Counted from the stretch's first letter, positions 21,594 to 29,650 are shown. The stretch: DNA of 45,420 nt from Mesobacillus campisalis (GCF_000986785.1 NZ_LAYY01000048.1:15432-60851); one strand, 5' to 3'. A program made the numbers and translations. The notes: generated from the sequence alone by a model not told the origin.

Positions 21594-24080
21594 CTAGTCC
21601 TGGGTCTCTTCTGCTGTGCCATCATCCACCGGCTCTTCAGGTTGCTTTGCATCATCGGGCGGATTTTCAGCTGCATCTTTTTTCTCTCCATCGCCATTAG
21701 GCGGGGTATTGACTTCCTTTTGAGGCTCTTTCTTCTCTTTTTCCTTTACTGTTTTTTGATCGCTGTTGCCTTGGATGTCCTCCTGCTCTGGAGCGGCTTT
21801 CTGCTGTTCAGCATTTTTTGGGGCTTTAGCTTCGCCATCCTGTCCATCGTTTGCTTCAGGCATTTTTTCGGCGTCTTTCTCCGCGGGTTTCCCTGCCTTG
21901 TTAGAAGGCTCTGCTTTTTTAACAGGCTCTGCCTTTTTCACCGGTTCAGTTTTTTTGGAAGCCTCCGCTTTTTTTACCGGCTGTGCTTCCGCTTTATTAG
22001 ATGGCTCTGCTTTTTTCACTAGTTCCGCTGCTTCTTGTTTAGGCGCTGATTCCGGTTTTTTTTGGTCTTGCTTCTTTGCCTGGCTCACAGTTTCCACTTT
22101 CTTTTCCTTTGCAGCGCGGCCGTTTTGTTCAGATCCTTTTTTATCCCTATCCTTTAGTTTTTTTTTTGATTCTTGCTTTTCATACTCGTCTATGGAAGGC
22201 ACATTAAAAGAAACTGGTTCAACATCCTTCAAGGCTCCCTCCATGAAATCCTGGAATACTTTTGCTGCGCCTTCGCTGCTTGTAGTCGTCAGGTAGTGTT
22301 CGGAATCGGTCTTGTCATATCCTACCCATACGGCGCCAACCAGCTGGGGTGTGTAGCCGACAAACCACTGGTCCTTGGTTCCGCGGATCCCTTCAATCGG
22401 AACCTGAGTGGATCCCGTTTTCCCGGCGAGTTCCCTGTCAGGGATGCGAGCTCCTCTGCCAGTGCCTTCTTCCACCACATTCAGGAGCATGGAATTGATT
22501 TTGTCTGTCACTTCTTTGGAAATGACCTCTGTCTTCTCTTCCTTCCATTCAGCAATCACATTTCCTTGTGGATCTTCAATTCTAGTGATAGCATGCTGCT
22601 CTGGTCTGACCCCATCGTTGGCAAAAGTGGAATAGGCGGAAGCCATCTGCAATGGAGATACACCCGTGCTGAATCCTCCGAGCGCAATCGCAAGGTTTCG
22701 GTCCTCTTTTTGGAGTGGGATTCCGAATTTTTCTGTTGCTTCCACTCCTTTGGCTACCCCGATTTCATCCAGGAGCCAGACAAACGGTACATTCAGGGAA
22801 TCCTTCATCGCTTCATGCATTGGGACATCCCCCCTGAATTTCCCATTATAGTTGTTTGGCTTATAACCATTAAAATCGGTTTCTTCGTCCTCCAGCAAGT
22901 CTGTGACATTCCACCCTTCTTCCAGGGCAGGTGCCGCCACGGTAATTGGTTTCATAATGGATCCTGGCTGGGCTTTCAGCTTTGTCGCGCGGTTATAGCC
23001 GCGGAAAACCTGCTCTCCCCTGCCGCCGACAAGCGCCCTGACACCGCCGGTTTTTGGATCAAGCAACACAGCTCCGCTCTGGACTTGCTGTTTTTCTGTG
23101 CCTTCCGGAAACAATTCATCCTTGCTGTATGTATCTTCGAGGGCGGACTGCATGTTCACATCAAGTTCTGTATAAATCCGGTAGCCTCCAGTAAGAATTT
23201 CGTCCTGTGTCAGTCCGTATTCCTGAATGGCTTCATCGATTACATGATTGACGTAGGAAGGGTATTTACCTCTTAACGGGTCTCCCCCCTGTTCATTAAG
23301 CTCGATTTCCTCATTCAAAGCAGCATTTTTTTCTTCCTCTGTAATAAAGCCGTGCTGGTGCATCATGTTAAGGACAACATCCCGTCGCTCCATAGCCCCA
23401 TCATAGTTTTTAGAAGGATCCAGAGCAGATGGAGCTTTAATCAAGCCAGCAAGCATGGCCGCCTCGCTGATTGTTACATCCTTCAGTTCCTTGCCAAAAT
23501 AGTCCATTGCTGCCCGCTTGATTCCATAGGACCCATTTCCAAAGTAAATCCTGTTCAGATACATCTGCAAGATTTCATCTTTTGTGTATTGCTTTTCAAT
23601 TTCCCTGGCTAGGAAAAACTCCTCGAACTTGCGCTCAAACGTTTTTTCAGAAGTTAATAGTGCGTTTTTCGTTAATTGCTGGGTTATCGTACTGCCTCCC
23701 TCCACGACACCGCCAGCTTTAATATTTTTATATAAAGCCCGGGCAATCCCCTGGTAATCAACGCCACCATGTTCATAAAAACGGTGGTCTTCAATGGCGA
23801 GGACCGCATTTACCATATGTTCGGGGATATCTTCAAATGGGACCCCTTCCTGTTTATTGGCTGATATCTTACTGGCCACATCTCCTTTGTAATCATAGAT
23901 GACAGTCGAGTGCGAAAGTTCATCATTTAAGGCACTGATGTCGGCCCCTTCCGAATACACATGAAAAAAACTTAAAAAAGCCAGTACTGCAGTGGAAATG
24001 GATAATACCAGCACCTGATTCATATGGAATCTTCTCCAGCCTCTGATAAATCTAGTTATGAATGAATGATTCAACTGCAT
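21594..24080 (-). CDS. pbpF: Class A penicillin-binding protein (PbpF/PBP1A-like) with long charged tail
   Basis: An 828-residue bifunctional peptidoglycan synthase. A membrane anchor (about 20-42) is followed by a glycosyltransferase domain (about 75-245) with EDHRFYEH (Glu97) and EGGSTITQQL, then a transpeptidase domain with SIMK (Ser374), SLN (428-430) and KTG (554-556). After about residue 640 comes a ~190-residue Lys/Glu/Pro/Ala-rich tail with repeats of KKAEPSNKAE and VKKAEP type, longer than in most PbpF proteins (B. subtilis PbpF about 714 in total). The first ATG (24080) follows AAAGGTTGGG; a second in-frame ATG at residue 20, with GGAGA upstream, is possible. It is a single gene with its own terminator. 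PbpF versus PonA subtype is uncertain. Confidence 0.85.
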   Translation of the reverse strand: MQLNHSFITRFIRGWRRFHMNQVLVLSISTAVLAFLSFFHVYSEGADISALNDELSHSTVIYDYKGDVASKISANKQEGVPFEDIPEHMVNAVLAIEDHRFYEHGGVDYQGIARALYKNIKAGGVVEGGSTITQQLTKNALLTSEKTFERKFEEFFLAREIEKQYTKDEILQMYLNRIYFGNGSYGIKRAAMDYFGKELKDVTISEAAMLAGLIKAPSALDPSKNYDGAMERRDVVLNMMHQHGFITEEEKNAALNEEIELNEQGGDPLRGKYPSYVNHVIDEAIQEYGLTQDEILTGGYRIYTELDVNMQSALEDTYSKDELFPEGTEKQQVQSGAVLLDPKTGGVRALVGGRGEQVFRGYNRATKLKAQPGSIMKPITVAAPALEEGWNVTDLLEDEETDFNGYKPNNYNGKFRGDVPMHEAMKDSLNVPFVWLLDEIGVAKGVEATEKFGIPLQKEDRNLAIALGGFSTGVSPLQMASAYSTFANDGVRPEQHAITRIEDPQGNVIAEWKEEKTEVISKEVTDKINSMLLNVVEEGTGRGARIPDRELAGKTGSTQVPIEGIRGTKDQWFVGYTPQLVGAVWVGYDKTDSEHYLTTTSSEGAAKVFQDFMEGALKDVEPVSFNVPSIDEYEKQESKKKLKDRDKKGSEQNGRAAKEKKVETVSQAKKQDQKKPESAPKQEAAELVKKAEPSNKAEAQPVKKAEASKKTEPVKKAEPVKKAEPSNKAGKPAEKDAEKMPEANDGQDGEAKAPKNAEQQKAAPEQEDIQGNSDQKTVKEKEKKEPQKEVNTPPNGDGEKKDAAENPPDDAKQPEEPVDDGTAEETQD

Positions 24081-24220
24081 CCCAACCTTTATTAAATACT
24101 TGTCTTGGCCAGACCTTTCCCTATACCCAACTTTTCTTCAGATAAAAACAGCAGCCAAGCAATCCATTAAACTTCCATTGGGAATGACTGTGATAAACCC
24201 CATTAAACGTTCACGGCGGC

Positions 24221-24253
24221 AAAATAAGAGGCTGTCGGGTTTTCCGACAGCCT
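24221..24253 (-). terminator. Terminator of the XRE regulator gene
   Basis: AGGCTGTCGG / CCGACAGCCT stem (24229-24253) followed on the minus strand by CTTATTTT. It separates the regulator from the PBP gene on the same strand. Confidence 0.75.
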
Positions 24254-24284
24254 GAAATAAAAGATTCCTTCTTTTATGATCTAC

Positions 24285-24746
24285 TCATCGCGAGGAACTG
24301 CTTGAGAGTTCCGCAAAGCGCTCCTTGCTTTCCTGCTCACTAAAACTGCTGTAAATCCTGAAGTGGTCGTGATCAATGATCCGATAGTGCTGGCTGAGCA
24401 AATTCTGCTGCAGGACATAGCCGTTTCCCCTGGCCAGCTCCCGCCACCACATTCTACCTCCCAATGTCTTTGCCTTGCGGTAATCACCGCCTTCATGCGC
24501 GATTGTTTCCAGTACTTCGAGGGGATCGTTCCCCAGGATGAACTGGATGGTTTCCGTTTCCCTGAACAGCGCACAAATGGCCACGACTGTAGACCAGCTT
24601 GCATAAATTCGCCCTTTTTCAATCTGTACTAGCGTCTTTTTCGAGACTCCGATGATATCAGCCATTTTGTCTTGTGTATAGCCTGCTTCCGTTCTGACCA
24701 TCCTCACCTTTTCCGACACTTTGGCAATGACTTCTTCCCTCATCAT
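24285..24746 (-). CDS. XRE-family helix-turn-helix regulator
   Basis: A 153-residue protein. Residues 5-60 form a Cro/C1-type HTH: VRMVRTEAGYTQDKMADIIG, SKKTLVQIEKGR and the following helix with the ASWSTVVAICALF pattern. The C-terminal ~80 residues have no motif I can name and end in a run of serines (ELSSSSSR). The ribosome site is weak and two adjacent ATG codons are possible starts. It lies upstream of the PBP gene on the same strand, separated by a terminator, and is divergent from the CDF transporter across a 325-bp gap holding a perfect palindrome (25004-25021). Its targets are unknown. Confidence 0.8.
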   Translation of the reverse strand: MMREEVIAKVSEKVRMVRTEAGYTQDKMADIIGVSKKTLVQIEKGRIYASWSTVVAICALFRETETIQFILGNDPLEVLETIAHEGGDYRKAKTLGGRMWWRELARGNGYVLQQNLLSQHYRIIDHDHFRIYSSFSEQESKERFAELSSSSSR

Positions 24747-25071
24747 CTTTCGTCAGTCCCTCAACCATATTTTAGTGTAATTTTACACCTTATCTTCGAA
24801 TTTTTCAAATAATCTTTTAGAGACAAAAAGAGACTGATTACTATCCTTTATTTTAGTAAAAACTCCAAGCTGCCCAATTAAACATCAATTCGTTCATTAT
24901 TCGCGGTGAAATGGGGTATGAAGAAGAAATGAAAGGTGAAAAATAAACTCTATTGTTCGGATGGATGCCTTTATGCAACACTGTTTGCCTCATAACACAT
25001 TGTTTGTGTAGACCCACACAACTTTGCTTTGATAGGCTTGATATGTACATACAATTGATGGAGGAATCGAT
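24747..25071. other. Divergent intergenic region between XRE regulator and CDF exporter
   Basis: A 325-bp AT-rich gap with no credible gene. It holds the palindrome TTGTGT-AGACCC-ACACAA (25004-25021) about 50 bp before the CDF gene start, and a GGAGG ribosome site at its right end. No clear consensus sigma-A pair could be fixed. Confidence 0.5.
25004..25021. promoter_or_regulatory. Palindromic operator candidate
   Basis: TTGTGT (25004-25009) and ACACAA (25016-25021) are perfect inverted halves around a 6-bp centre, placed upstream of the CDF exporter. It could bind a dimeric repressor; which one is unknown. Confidence 0.35.
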
Positions 25072-25953
25072 ATGGATAGGAGCGAACAGATTAAAGCGGG
25101 GGAAAGAGGAGCCTGGCTAAGCATTGGGGCTTATTTGGTCCTTGCTGCCGTAAAGCTCACAGCTGGAAGCGTATGGAATTCGGAAGGTCTTTGGGCTGAC
25201 GGACTGAACAACTCAACTGATATTGTAGCTTCAGTGGCCGTTCTCATTGGCCTGAGGATTTCTCGAAAGCCTGCTGACCAAAACCATTTATATGGACACT
25301 ACCGGGCAGAGTCTATTGCCTCGCTCGTTGCGGCTTTTATCATGGTAACCGTCGGATTACAAGTCATCCTTGAAGGAATCCGTTCGATTTTCAACTCCCA
25401 GGGAGAAGCACCAGACATCGTGGCTGCGTGGGTGGCTATTGCCTGTGCAGCAGCCATGTATGGTGTTTACCGCTACAATTTAAATTTAGGCAGAAGGATC
25501 AACAGTTCAAGCATTAAAGCCGTTGCGTACGATAACCGGTCGGACGCCCTGGTAAGTGTAGGGGCCTTTATTGGGATAATGGGTGCCCAGTTTGGAATTC
25601 CTTTCATCGACACGATTGCCGGTATCGTTGTCGGAATCATCATCTGCAAGACCGCCTGGCAGATTTTCCTGGAGGCTTCCCACACTCTTACAGATGGCTT
25701 TGATGTACATTCACTTGAAAATATAAAAAAGACGGTCACCGACATTTCCGGCGTCCACGAGGTGACCGACCTAAAAGCGAGGATGCACGGCAACCAAATC
25801 TGGGTGGAGGCAACCATACGGGTAGATCCGGATTTGACTGTTATGAAAAGCCATGAAATCAGTGAAAGAATTGAAGTAAGACTGGAAAAGGAATGCAGGG
25901 TACAGAATGCCACCATTCACATCGAACCCTTTTCCGTCGACAAAAACAATTAA
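25072..25953 (+). CDS. Cation diffusion facilitator, probably Mn(II) exporter
   Basis: A 293-residue CDF transporter with about six membrane helices in residues 12-195 and a C-terminal cytoplasmic dimerisation domain (about 210-293; TVTDISGVHEVTDLKARMHGN cut here into known CDF blocks). The metal site reads ADGLNNSTD in TM2 (N46xxxD50) and DNRSD in TM5 (D154xxxD158); this NxxxD/DxxxD pair characterises manganese-type CDFs such as pneumococcal MntE, rather than the His-containing zinc type. B. subtilis MneP/MneS are the likely relatives. GGAGGAATCGAT precedes the ATG. It is monocistronic, with a strong terminator after it. Mn specificity is inferred from these residues. Confidence 0.85.
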   Translation: MDRSEQIKAGERGAWLSIGAYLVLAAVKLTAGSVWNSEGLWADGLNNSTDIVASVAVLIGLRISRKPADQNHLYGHYRAESIASLVAAFIMVTVGLQVILEGIRSIFNSQGEAPDIVAAWVAIACAAAMYGVYRYNLNLGRRINSSSIKAVAYDNRSDALVSVGAFIGIMGAQFGIPFIDTIAGIVVGIIICKTAWQIFLEASHTLTDGFDVHSLENIKKTVTDISGVHEVTDLKARMHGNQIWVEATIRVDPDLTVMKSHEISERIEVRLEKECRVQNATIHIEPFSVDKNN

Positions 25954-25954
25954 C

Positions 25955-25984
25955 TGCCAGAAAATTTTCTGGCGGTTTTTTTTA
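25955..25984 (+). terminator. CDF gene terminator
   Basis: Self-complementary GCCAGAAAATTTTCTGGC (25956-25973) followed by GG and a run of nine T. Confidence 0.85.
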
Positions 25985-26080
25985 TGATTCTACAGTTATT
26001 TCCAAAATTCGACAAAGGGTTTTTTGCAGTTTGGAAGAATTAGAATAAGGACCGAATAGGCAAAGTGAGGGAAACCACAA

Positions 26081-27211
26081 ATGCAAGCAGTAACCCAAAA
26101 AAGATTGTCCGATTTTCTTGAATCGCAAAAAGAAATACTTGTAGCCGACTGGAACAGCAAAGTGATTGTCGCTGCTGATGATCCGTACAAACATAAAATA
26201 AATTCGAATGCCGAAGAAATGATTAACATAATTCTGGAGATTTTTTCAAAAAGCGATGATGAACTGGAGCCGTTCATCAAAAGGCTCGCCATTCAGATTG
26301 GCGAAGAACGCCTGAAAGCCAATATTAATATTGGGGATTTTGTTTACAATGTCAATCTGGGCAGGTCCATCATTTACGCGAACCTGCAAAAACTGAGGCT
26401 TGACTGGGAGCAGCTGCAGGAGTCCATAAACAGGATCAATTACTGTTTTGACCAGTTTCTTTATCATGCCGTATCTTATTATTCAGAGCACAAGGATAAG
26501 ATCATTGAGGAAAAGACCGAATTCATCAACTCGACCCATAAAGACCGGCTAACCCTTCTTGGCCAAATGACCTCCAGTTTCATCCATGAATTCAGGAACC
26601 CGCTCACGTCCATTCAAGGCTTTATTCAGCTGCTGAGGGCGGACTACCCTGACATGAAATACCTTGATATTATTAAAAACGAACTGGACCAGCTTAACTT
26701 TCGCATTTCCCAATTCTTGCTTCTATCAAAAAAGGAACTGATTGGAAAGGAGAAAACCCATTTTTCGCTTAACCAGATGATTGACGAAGTGCTCGCTTTC
26801 CTCTATCCAAGCATCCTTGATGCAAAAGTCAAGGTGATGAAGGATACTCCCGGGGAATTGGAGCTTAACGGATATGCCGATGAAATCAGGCAAGTGCTGA
26901 TCAATATTGTCTTCAATGCCATCGATGTATTGAGCCAATACAGGGACGACCCTAGAATTGAAATCAAATCACGCAATGTACACGGCACACATATTAAATT
27001 GGAAATAGCCAATAACGGACCTGCAATCCCCGACCATATGCTTAAATCCATATTCGAGCCGTTTGTGACAACGAAGAAACTTGGCACAGGGCTGGGCCTG
27101 TTCGTCTGCAGGGAAATCATCGAGAAACATAAAGGCATCCTTGCCTGCTCCTCCAGGAATGACCGGACAGAGTTCATCATTCTTCTCCCGTTGGCCGAGG
27201 ATGAAGATTAA
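26081..27211 (+). CDS. Cytoplasmic sensor histidine kinase with RsbRD-like N-terminal domain
   Basis: A 376-residue soluble histidine kinase with no membrane segment. Residues ~1-145 form a helical sensor region resembling the RsbRD N-terminal domain (VADWNSKVIVAADDPY, GDFVYNVNLGRSIIY). The H-box is SSFIHEFRNPLTSIQGF with the phospho-acceptor His169; the N-box NIVFNAIDVL and the G-boxes EPFVTTKKLGTGLGLF complete the catalytic domain. No response regulator is adjacent, so it is an orphan kinase. Its H-box looks like that of Bacillus sporulation kinases feeding the Spo0F phosphorelay, which makes a role there plausible but not shown. GTGAGGG precedes the ATG and a strong terminator follows. Confidence 0.85.
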   Translation: MQAVTQKRLSDFLESQKEILVADWNSKVIVAADDPYKHKINSNAEEMINIILEIFSKSDDELEPFIKRLAIQIGEERLKANINIGDFVYNVNLGRSIIYANLQKLRLDWEQLQESINRINYCFDQFLYHAVSYYSEHKDKIIEEKTEFINSTHKDRLTLLGQMTSSFIHEFRNPLTSIQGFIQLLRADYPDMKYLDIIKNELDQLNFRISQFLLLSKKELIGKEKTHFSLNQMIDEVLAFLYPSILDAKVKVMKDTPGELELNGYADEIRQVLINIVFNAIDVLSQYRDDPRIEIKSRNVHGTHIKLEIANNGPAIPDHMLKSIFEPFVTTKKLGTGLGLFVCREIIEKHKGILACSSRNDRTEFIILLPLAEDED

Positions 27212-27216
27212 GACAC

Positions 27217-27250
27217 AAAAAAGCCCTTGCGGAAATGGCAAGGGCTTTTG
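27217..27250 (+). terminator. Histidine kinase gene terminator
   Basis: AAAAGCCCTTGC (27219-27230) / GCAAGGGCTTTT (27238-27249), a perfect 12-bp stem. Confidence 0.85.
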
Positions 27251-27273
27251 GAATGAAACTGCAGCCGTCCTGG

Positions 27274-27301
27274 AAATAAAATAAAATAAAATAAAATAAA
27301 A
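27274..27301 (+). repeat. AAAAT microsatellite
   Basis: About 5.6 tandem copies of AAAAT between the kinase terminator and the ydaF-like start (27329). The number of copies could alter promoter or leader spacing by slippage. Confidence 0.9.
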
Positions 27302-27328
27302 CAATGGGTTATTAGGGGAGGAGTTAAA

Positions 27329-27883
27329 ATGTTTGCTTTAAGGGTGGACCAGGAAATCGAACTTCAGCTGTTTCAGCCCCACCATGCTGCCGAATTGTAT
27401 TGGCTCATTGATACCAACCGTCTTTATTTGCGTGAGTGGCTCCCCTGGGTGGACAATATGACCTCACCGGCGGACTACCAATCGATCATTCCGATGTGGC
27501 TCAAGCAGTTTGCCGACAATAATGGGTTTAATGCAGGCATCCGCTACAAAGGCCATCTTGCTGGCACAATTAGCCTGCATCAGATTGATTGGCGGAATTC
27601 ACAGAGCAGCATTGGATATTACCTGGCTCTCCATGCACAAGGGAAAGGCATTATGACGCGCTCCGTGCAAGCTGTCCTGAATCACGCTTTTCATGACCTT
27701 AATTTGAACAGGGTGGAAATCCGCTGCGGGGCAGGCAATAAAAAAAGCAGGGCAATACCTGAACGCCTGGGCTTTATGCAGGAAGGCTGGATCAGGGACG
27801 GTGAAAACCTCTACGGCGCATTTCACGACCTTGTTGTATATGGAATGCTTTCACGGGAGTGGGCCAACAGGGCTGTTAAATAG
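27329..27883 (+). CDS. ydaF: GNAT acetyltransferase, RimJ/RimL-YdaF type
   Basis: A 184-residue N-acetyltransferase of the ribosomal-protein-type GNAT group, closest in pattern to B. subtilis YdaF (about 183). The N-terminal block ELQLFQPHHAAELYWLID and LREWLPWVDN are typical of RimJ/RimL proteins; the acetyl-CoA loop is around GYYLALHAQGKGIMTRSV and NRVEIRCGAGNKKSRAIPE, and the C-terminal GFMQEGWIRDGENLYG closes the fold. The substrate is unknown; ribosomal proteins are a family inference. GGGGAGGAG precedes the ATG. The gene stands alone, between an AAAAT microsatellite and the mpfA promoter. Confidence 0.82.
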   Translation: MFALRVDQEIELQLFQPHHAAELYWLIDTNRLYLREWLPWVDNMTSPADYQSIIPMWLKQFADNNGFNAGIRYKGHLAGTISLHQIDWRNSQSSIGYYLALHAQGKGIMTRSVQAVLNHAFHDLNLNRVEIRCGAGNKKSRAIPERLGFMQEGWIRDGENLYGAFHDLVVYGMLSREWANRAVK

Positions 27884-27954
27884 GAACGGAATTTTTTCCA
27901 GGCAAATTTTTTCGAAAGCTTCATATACTATGCTCCTTCTTCATAGGATATTAT

Positions 27955-27984
27955 TAACTTAAATTACGTTCACTGTGATATAAT
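27955..27984 (+). promoter_or_regulatory. Promoter of the mpfA leader
   Basis: -10 TATAAT (27979-27984) with an extended TGA just before it, and a weaker -35 TTAACT (27955-27960) at 18 bp. The predicted transcript starts near 27991, about 240 nt before mpfA. Confidence 0.65.
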
Positions 27985-28013
27985 TAAAGTTAAATTTGAT
28001 AAGCTGAGGTGAT

Positions 28014-28046
28014 ATGATGGGGCAGTCTATCGTATCGTTTTACTAA
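28014..28046 (+). CDS. Ten-residue upstream leader frame (MMGQSIVSFY)
   Basis: A tiny frame with a good ribosome site (GCTGAGGTGAT directly before two tandem ATGs), lying about 25 nt after the predicted transcription start and ending TAA at 28044-28046. It is far from the mpfA start and would be read first by ribosomes on this leader. Whether it is translated is unknown; the placement resembles regulatory leader peptides. Confidence 0.4.
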   Translation: MMGQSIVSFY

Positions 28047-28140
28047 AGCCGCTGTTTGGGCATCGTTTTGTTTGCCTAATTGGATTTTAAGCACTGGATT
28101 CAGAAATGCAGATTACCCATCTATAAAAATTTAAGAAACC

Positions 28141-28173
28141 AAAATTAGTGTTTGCACGGCAAACTCAATTTTT
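28141..28173 (+). terminator. Terminator-like hairpin in the mpfA leader
   Basis: AAAATT and GTTTGC (28141-28155) pair with GCAAAC and AATTTT around an ACG loop, with a small internal loop, followed by TTTTTAGTTT. It lies between the ten-codon frame and mpfA, so it could attenuate transcription. Confidence 0.5.
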
Positions 28174-28181
28174 AGTTTATC

Positions 28182-28223
28182 AGGAGGTGACTCCTTACCT
28201 GTAGAGATTTACAGGCTAAGGGA
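28182..28223 (+). promoter_or_regulatory. Mutually exclusive hairpins sequestering the mpfA ribosome site
   Basis: Hairpin 1 is AGGAG-GTGA-CTCCT (28182-28195). Hairpin 2 is CCTTACCTGTA / TACAGG-C-TAAGG (28193-28221) with loop GAGATT and one bulged C. They share CCT at 28193-28195, so both cannot form fully. Hairpin 2 covers AAGGG, the ribosome site of mpfA. Hairpin 1 contains AGGAGGTGA, a near-perfect Shine-Dalgarno with no start codon behind it. Confidence 0.55.
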
Positions 28224-28229
28224 ATCTAT

Positions 28230-29606
28230 TTGGACATATTAAACTTGGTATGGATTGCCATTTTAATTGCTTTTACAGCATTTTTTGTTGTTTCAGAATT
28301 TGCGATTGTGAAAGTGAGAAGTTCCCGAATCGACCAGTTAATTGAAGAAGGCAGCAGAAGTGCTGTGGCGGCAAAAAAGGTCATTTCAAACCTGGATGAA
28401 TACCTGTCGGCGTGCCAGCTTGGGATCACGGTTACCGCTTTGGGAATCGGCTGGCTTGGAGAATCGGCAGTAGCAAGCCTCTTAAGGCCCATATTCTCCA
28501 GGTATGGGTTCCTAGAATCGGCAAGCACTGCCCTTTCTGTCGGCATTGCTTTTATCTTCATTACCTTTCTGCATGTCGTTGCCGGCGAGCTCGCTCCCAA
28601 GGCGCTCGCCATCCAAAAGGCAGAAACCGTTACACTGCTGGCTGCACGCCCGCTTCTCTGGTTTTATAAGCTCATGTTTCCCTTCATTTGGCTGCTGAAT
28701 GGTTCAGCACGGGTCCTCATCCGTTCCATTGGCCTGAAGCCTGTGTCGGAGCATGAACTTGCCCATTCGGAAGAAGAACTTCGCATCATCCTTTCTGAAA
28801 GCTTGAAAAGTGGCGAAATCAACCAATCAGAGTTTAAGTATGTGAATAAAATATTTGAATTTGATAACCGGGTCGCAAAGGAAATCATGGTTCCGCGGAC
28901 CGAGATTATTTCCATGTCCCAGGATGATACAATCGAAGCTTTTCTTGATATCGTCAAAGAGGAAAAGTTCACACGCTATCCTGTTATTGATGGAGATAAG
29001 GACCATATCATCGGGCTGGTCAACCTAAAAGAGGTAATGACCGATTTAATTGCCAACCCGGACATCAAAGGAAGGGCCCTTAAGGATTACAGCCGCCCGA
29101 TTATACGAGTCATCGATACAATCGCCATCCATGACCTGCTTGTAAAAATGCAAAAAGACCGTATCCACATGGCGATTTTGATGGATGAGTATGGCGGCAC
29201 ATCCGGACTAGTGACGGTAGAGGATATCCTTGAGGAAATTGTCGGAGAAATCCGCGACGAATTCGATATGGATGAGATTCCAACCGTCCAAAAAATGAAT
29301 GAAGGCCATTATATCATTGACGCCAAATACCTGGTCACCGAGCTCAATGAGCTTTTGGGAATCGAGGTGGAAGAAGGAGACTTCGATACCGTCGGGGGTT
29401 GGATCCTTACGGAAAACTTCGATGTGAAACAAGGCGACGTGATTGATTTTGCGAATTATTCCTTTAAAATATTGGAGATGGAAGAGCATCATATCAAATA
29501 CCTGGAAGTAACGAAACAAGAACTTCCCGACAGGAATTTTGAACTGGCACCCTCGGAGGATTGCGACGAAACCTTCGCCATGACAAAAACAGAAGCCGTC
29601 TCATAA
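28230..29606 (+). CDS. mpfA: CNNM/CorC-family ion-transport protein (MpfA/YhdP)
   Basis: A 458-residue membrane protein of the CNNM/CorC family; B. subtilis MpfA (YhdP, about 444) protects against excess magnesium and is thought to export it. The N-terminal DUF21 membrane domain (about 1-195) has VSEFAIVKVRSSRID and the YLSACQLGITVTALGIGWLG region cut into typical blocks; a CBS pair (about 205-335) includes MVPRTEIIS and YGGTSGLVTVEDILEE; the C-terminal CorC/HlyC domain covers about 350-430. The start is TTG at 28230, giving MDILNL like the family. Its AAGGG site is inside a predicted hairpin. A terminator follows. The transported ion is inferred from MpfA. Confidence 0.88.
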   Translation: MDILNLVWIAILIAFTAFFVVSEFAIVKVRSSRIDQLIEEGSRSAVAAKKVISNLDEYLSACQLGITVTALGIGWLGESAVASLLRPIFSRYGFLESASTALSVGIAFIFITFLHVVAGELAPKALAIQKAETVTLLAARPLLWFYKLMFPFIWLLNGSARVLIRSIGLKPVSEHELAHSEEELRIILSESLKSGEINQSEFKYVNKIFEFDNRVAKEIMVPRTEIISMSQDDTIEAFLDIVKEEKFTRYPVIDGDKDHIIGLVNLKEVMTDLIANPDIKGRALKDYSRPIIRVIDTIAIHDLLVKMQKDRIHMAILMDEYGGTSGLVTVEDILEEIVGEIRDEFDMDEIPTVQKMNEGHYIIDAKYLVTELNELLGIEVEEGDFDTVGGWILTENFDVKQGDVIDFANYSFKILEMEEHHIKYLEVTKQELPDRNFELAPSEDCDETFAMTKTEAVS

Positions 29607-29617
29607 AAGTAAAGAAA

Positions 29618-29650
29618 AGCACTGCACTTTATATGATGCAGTGTTTTTTC
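29618..29650 (+). terminator. mpfA terminator
   Basis: CACTGCA (29620-29626) / TGCAGTG (29637-29643) followed by TTTTTT. Confidence 0.8.

Noticed and set aside
22173-23276. 367-codon open frame on the plus strand, antisense to the PBP gene
   Set aside because: It mirrors the pbpF frame, has no ribosome site, and its product shows no domain logic, while the minus strand has all PBP motifs.
24081-24284. Sigma-F promoter for the PBP gene
   Set aside because: A GTATA motif is present upstream, but no -10 fits at the right distance; B. subtilis pbpF expression alone is not enough to call it.
27991-28229. M-box or yybP-ykoY riboswitch upstream of mpfA
   Set aside because: The conserved blocks I know for these families are not recognisable, so the leader is reported only as an unassigned candidate.
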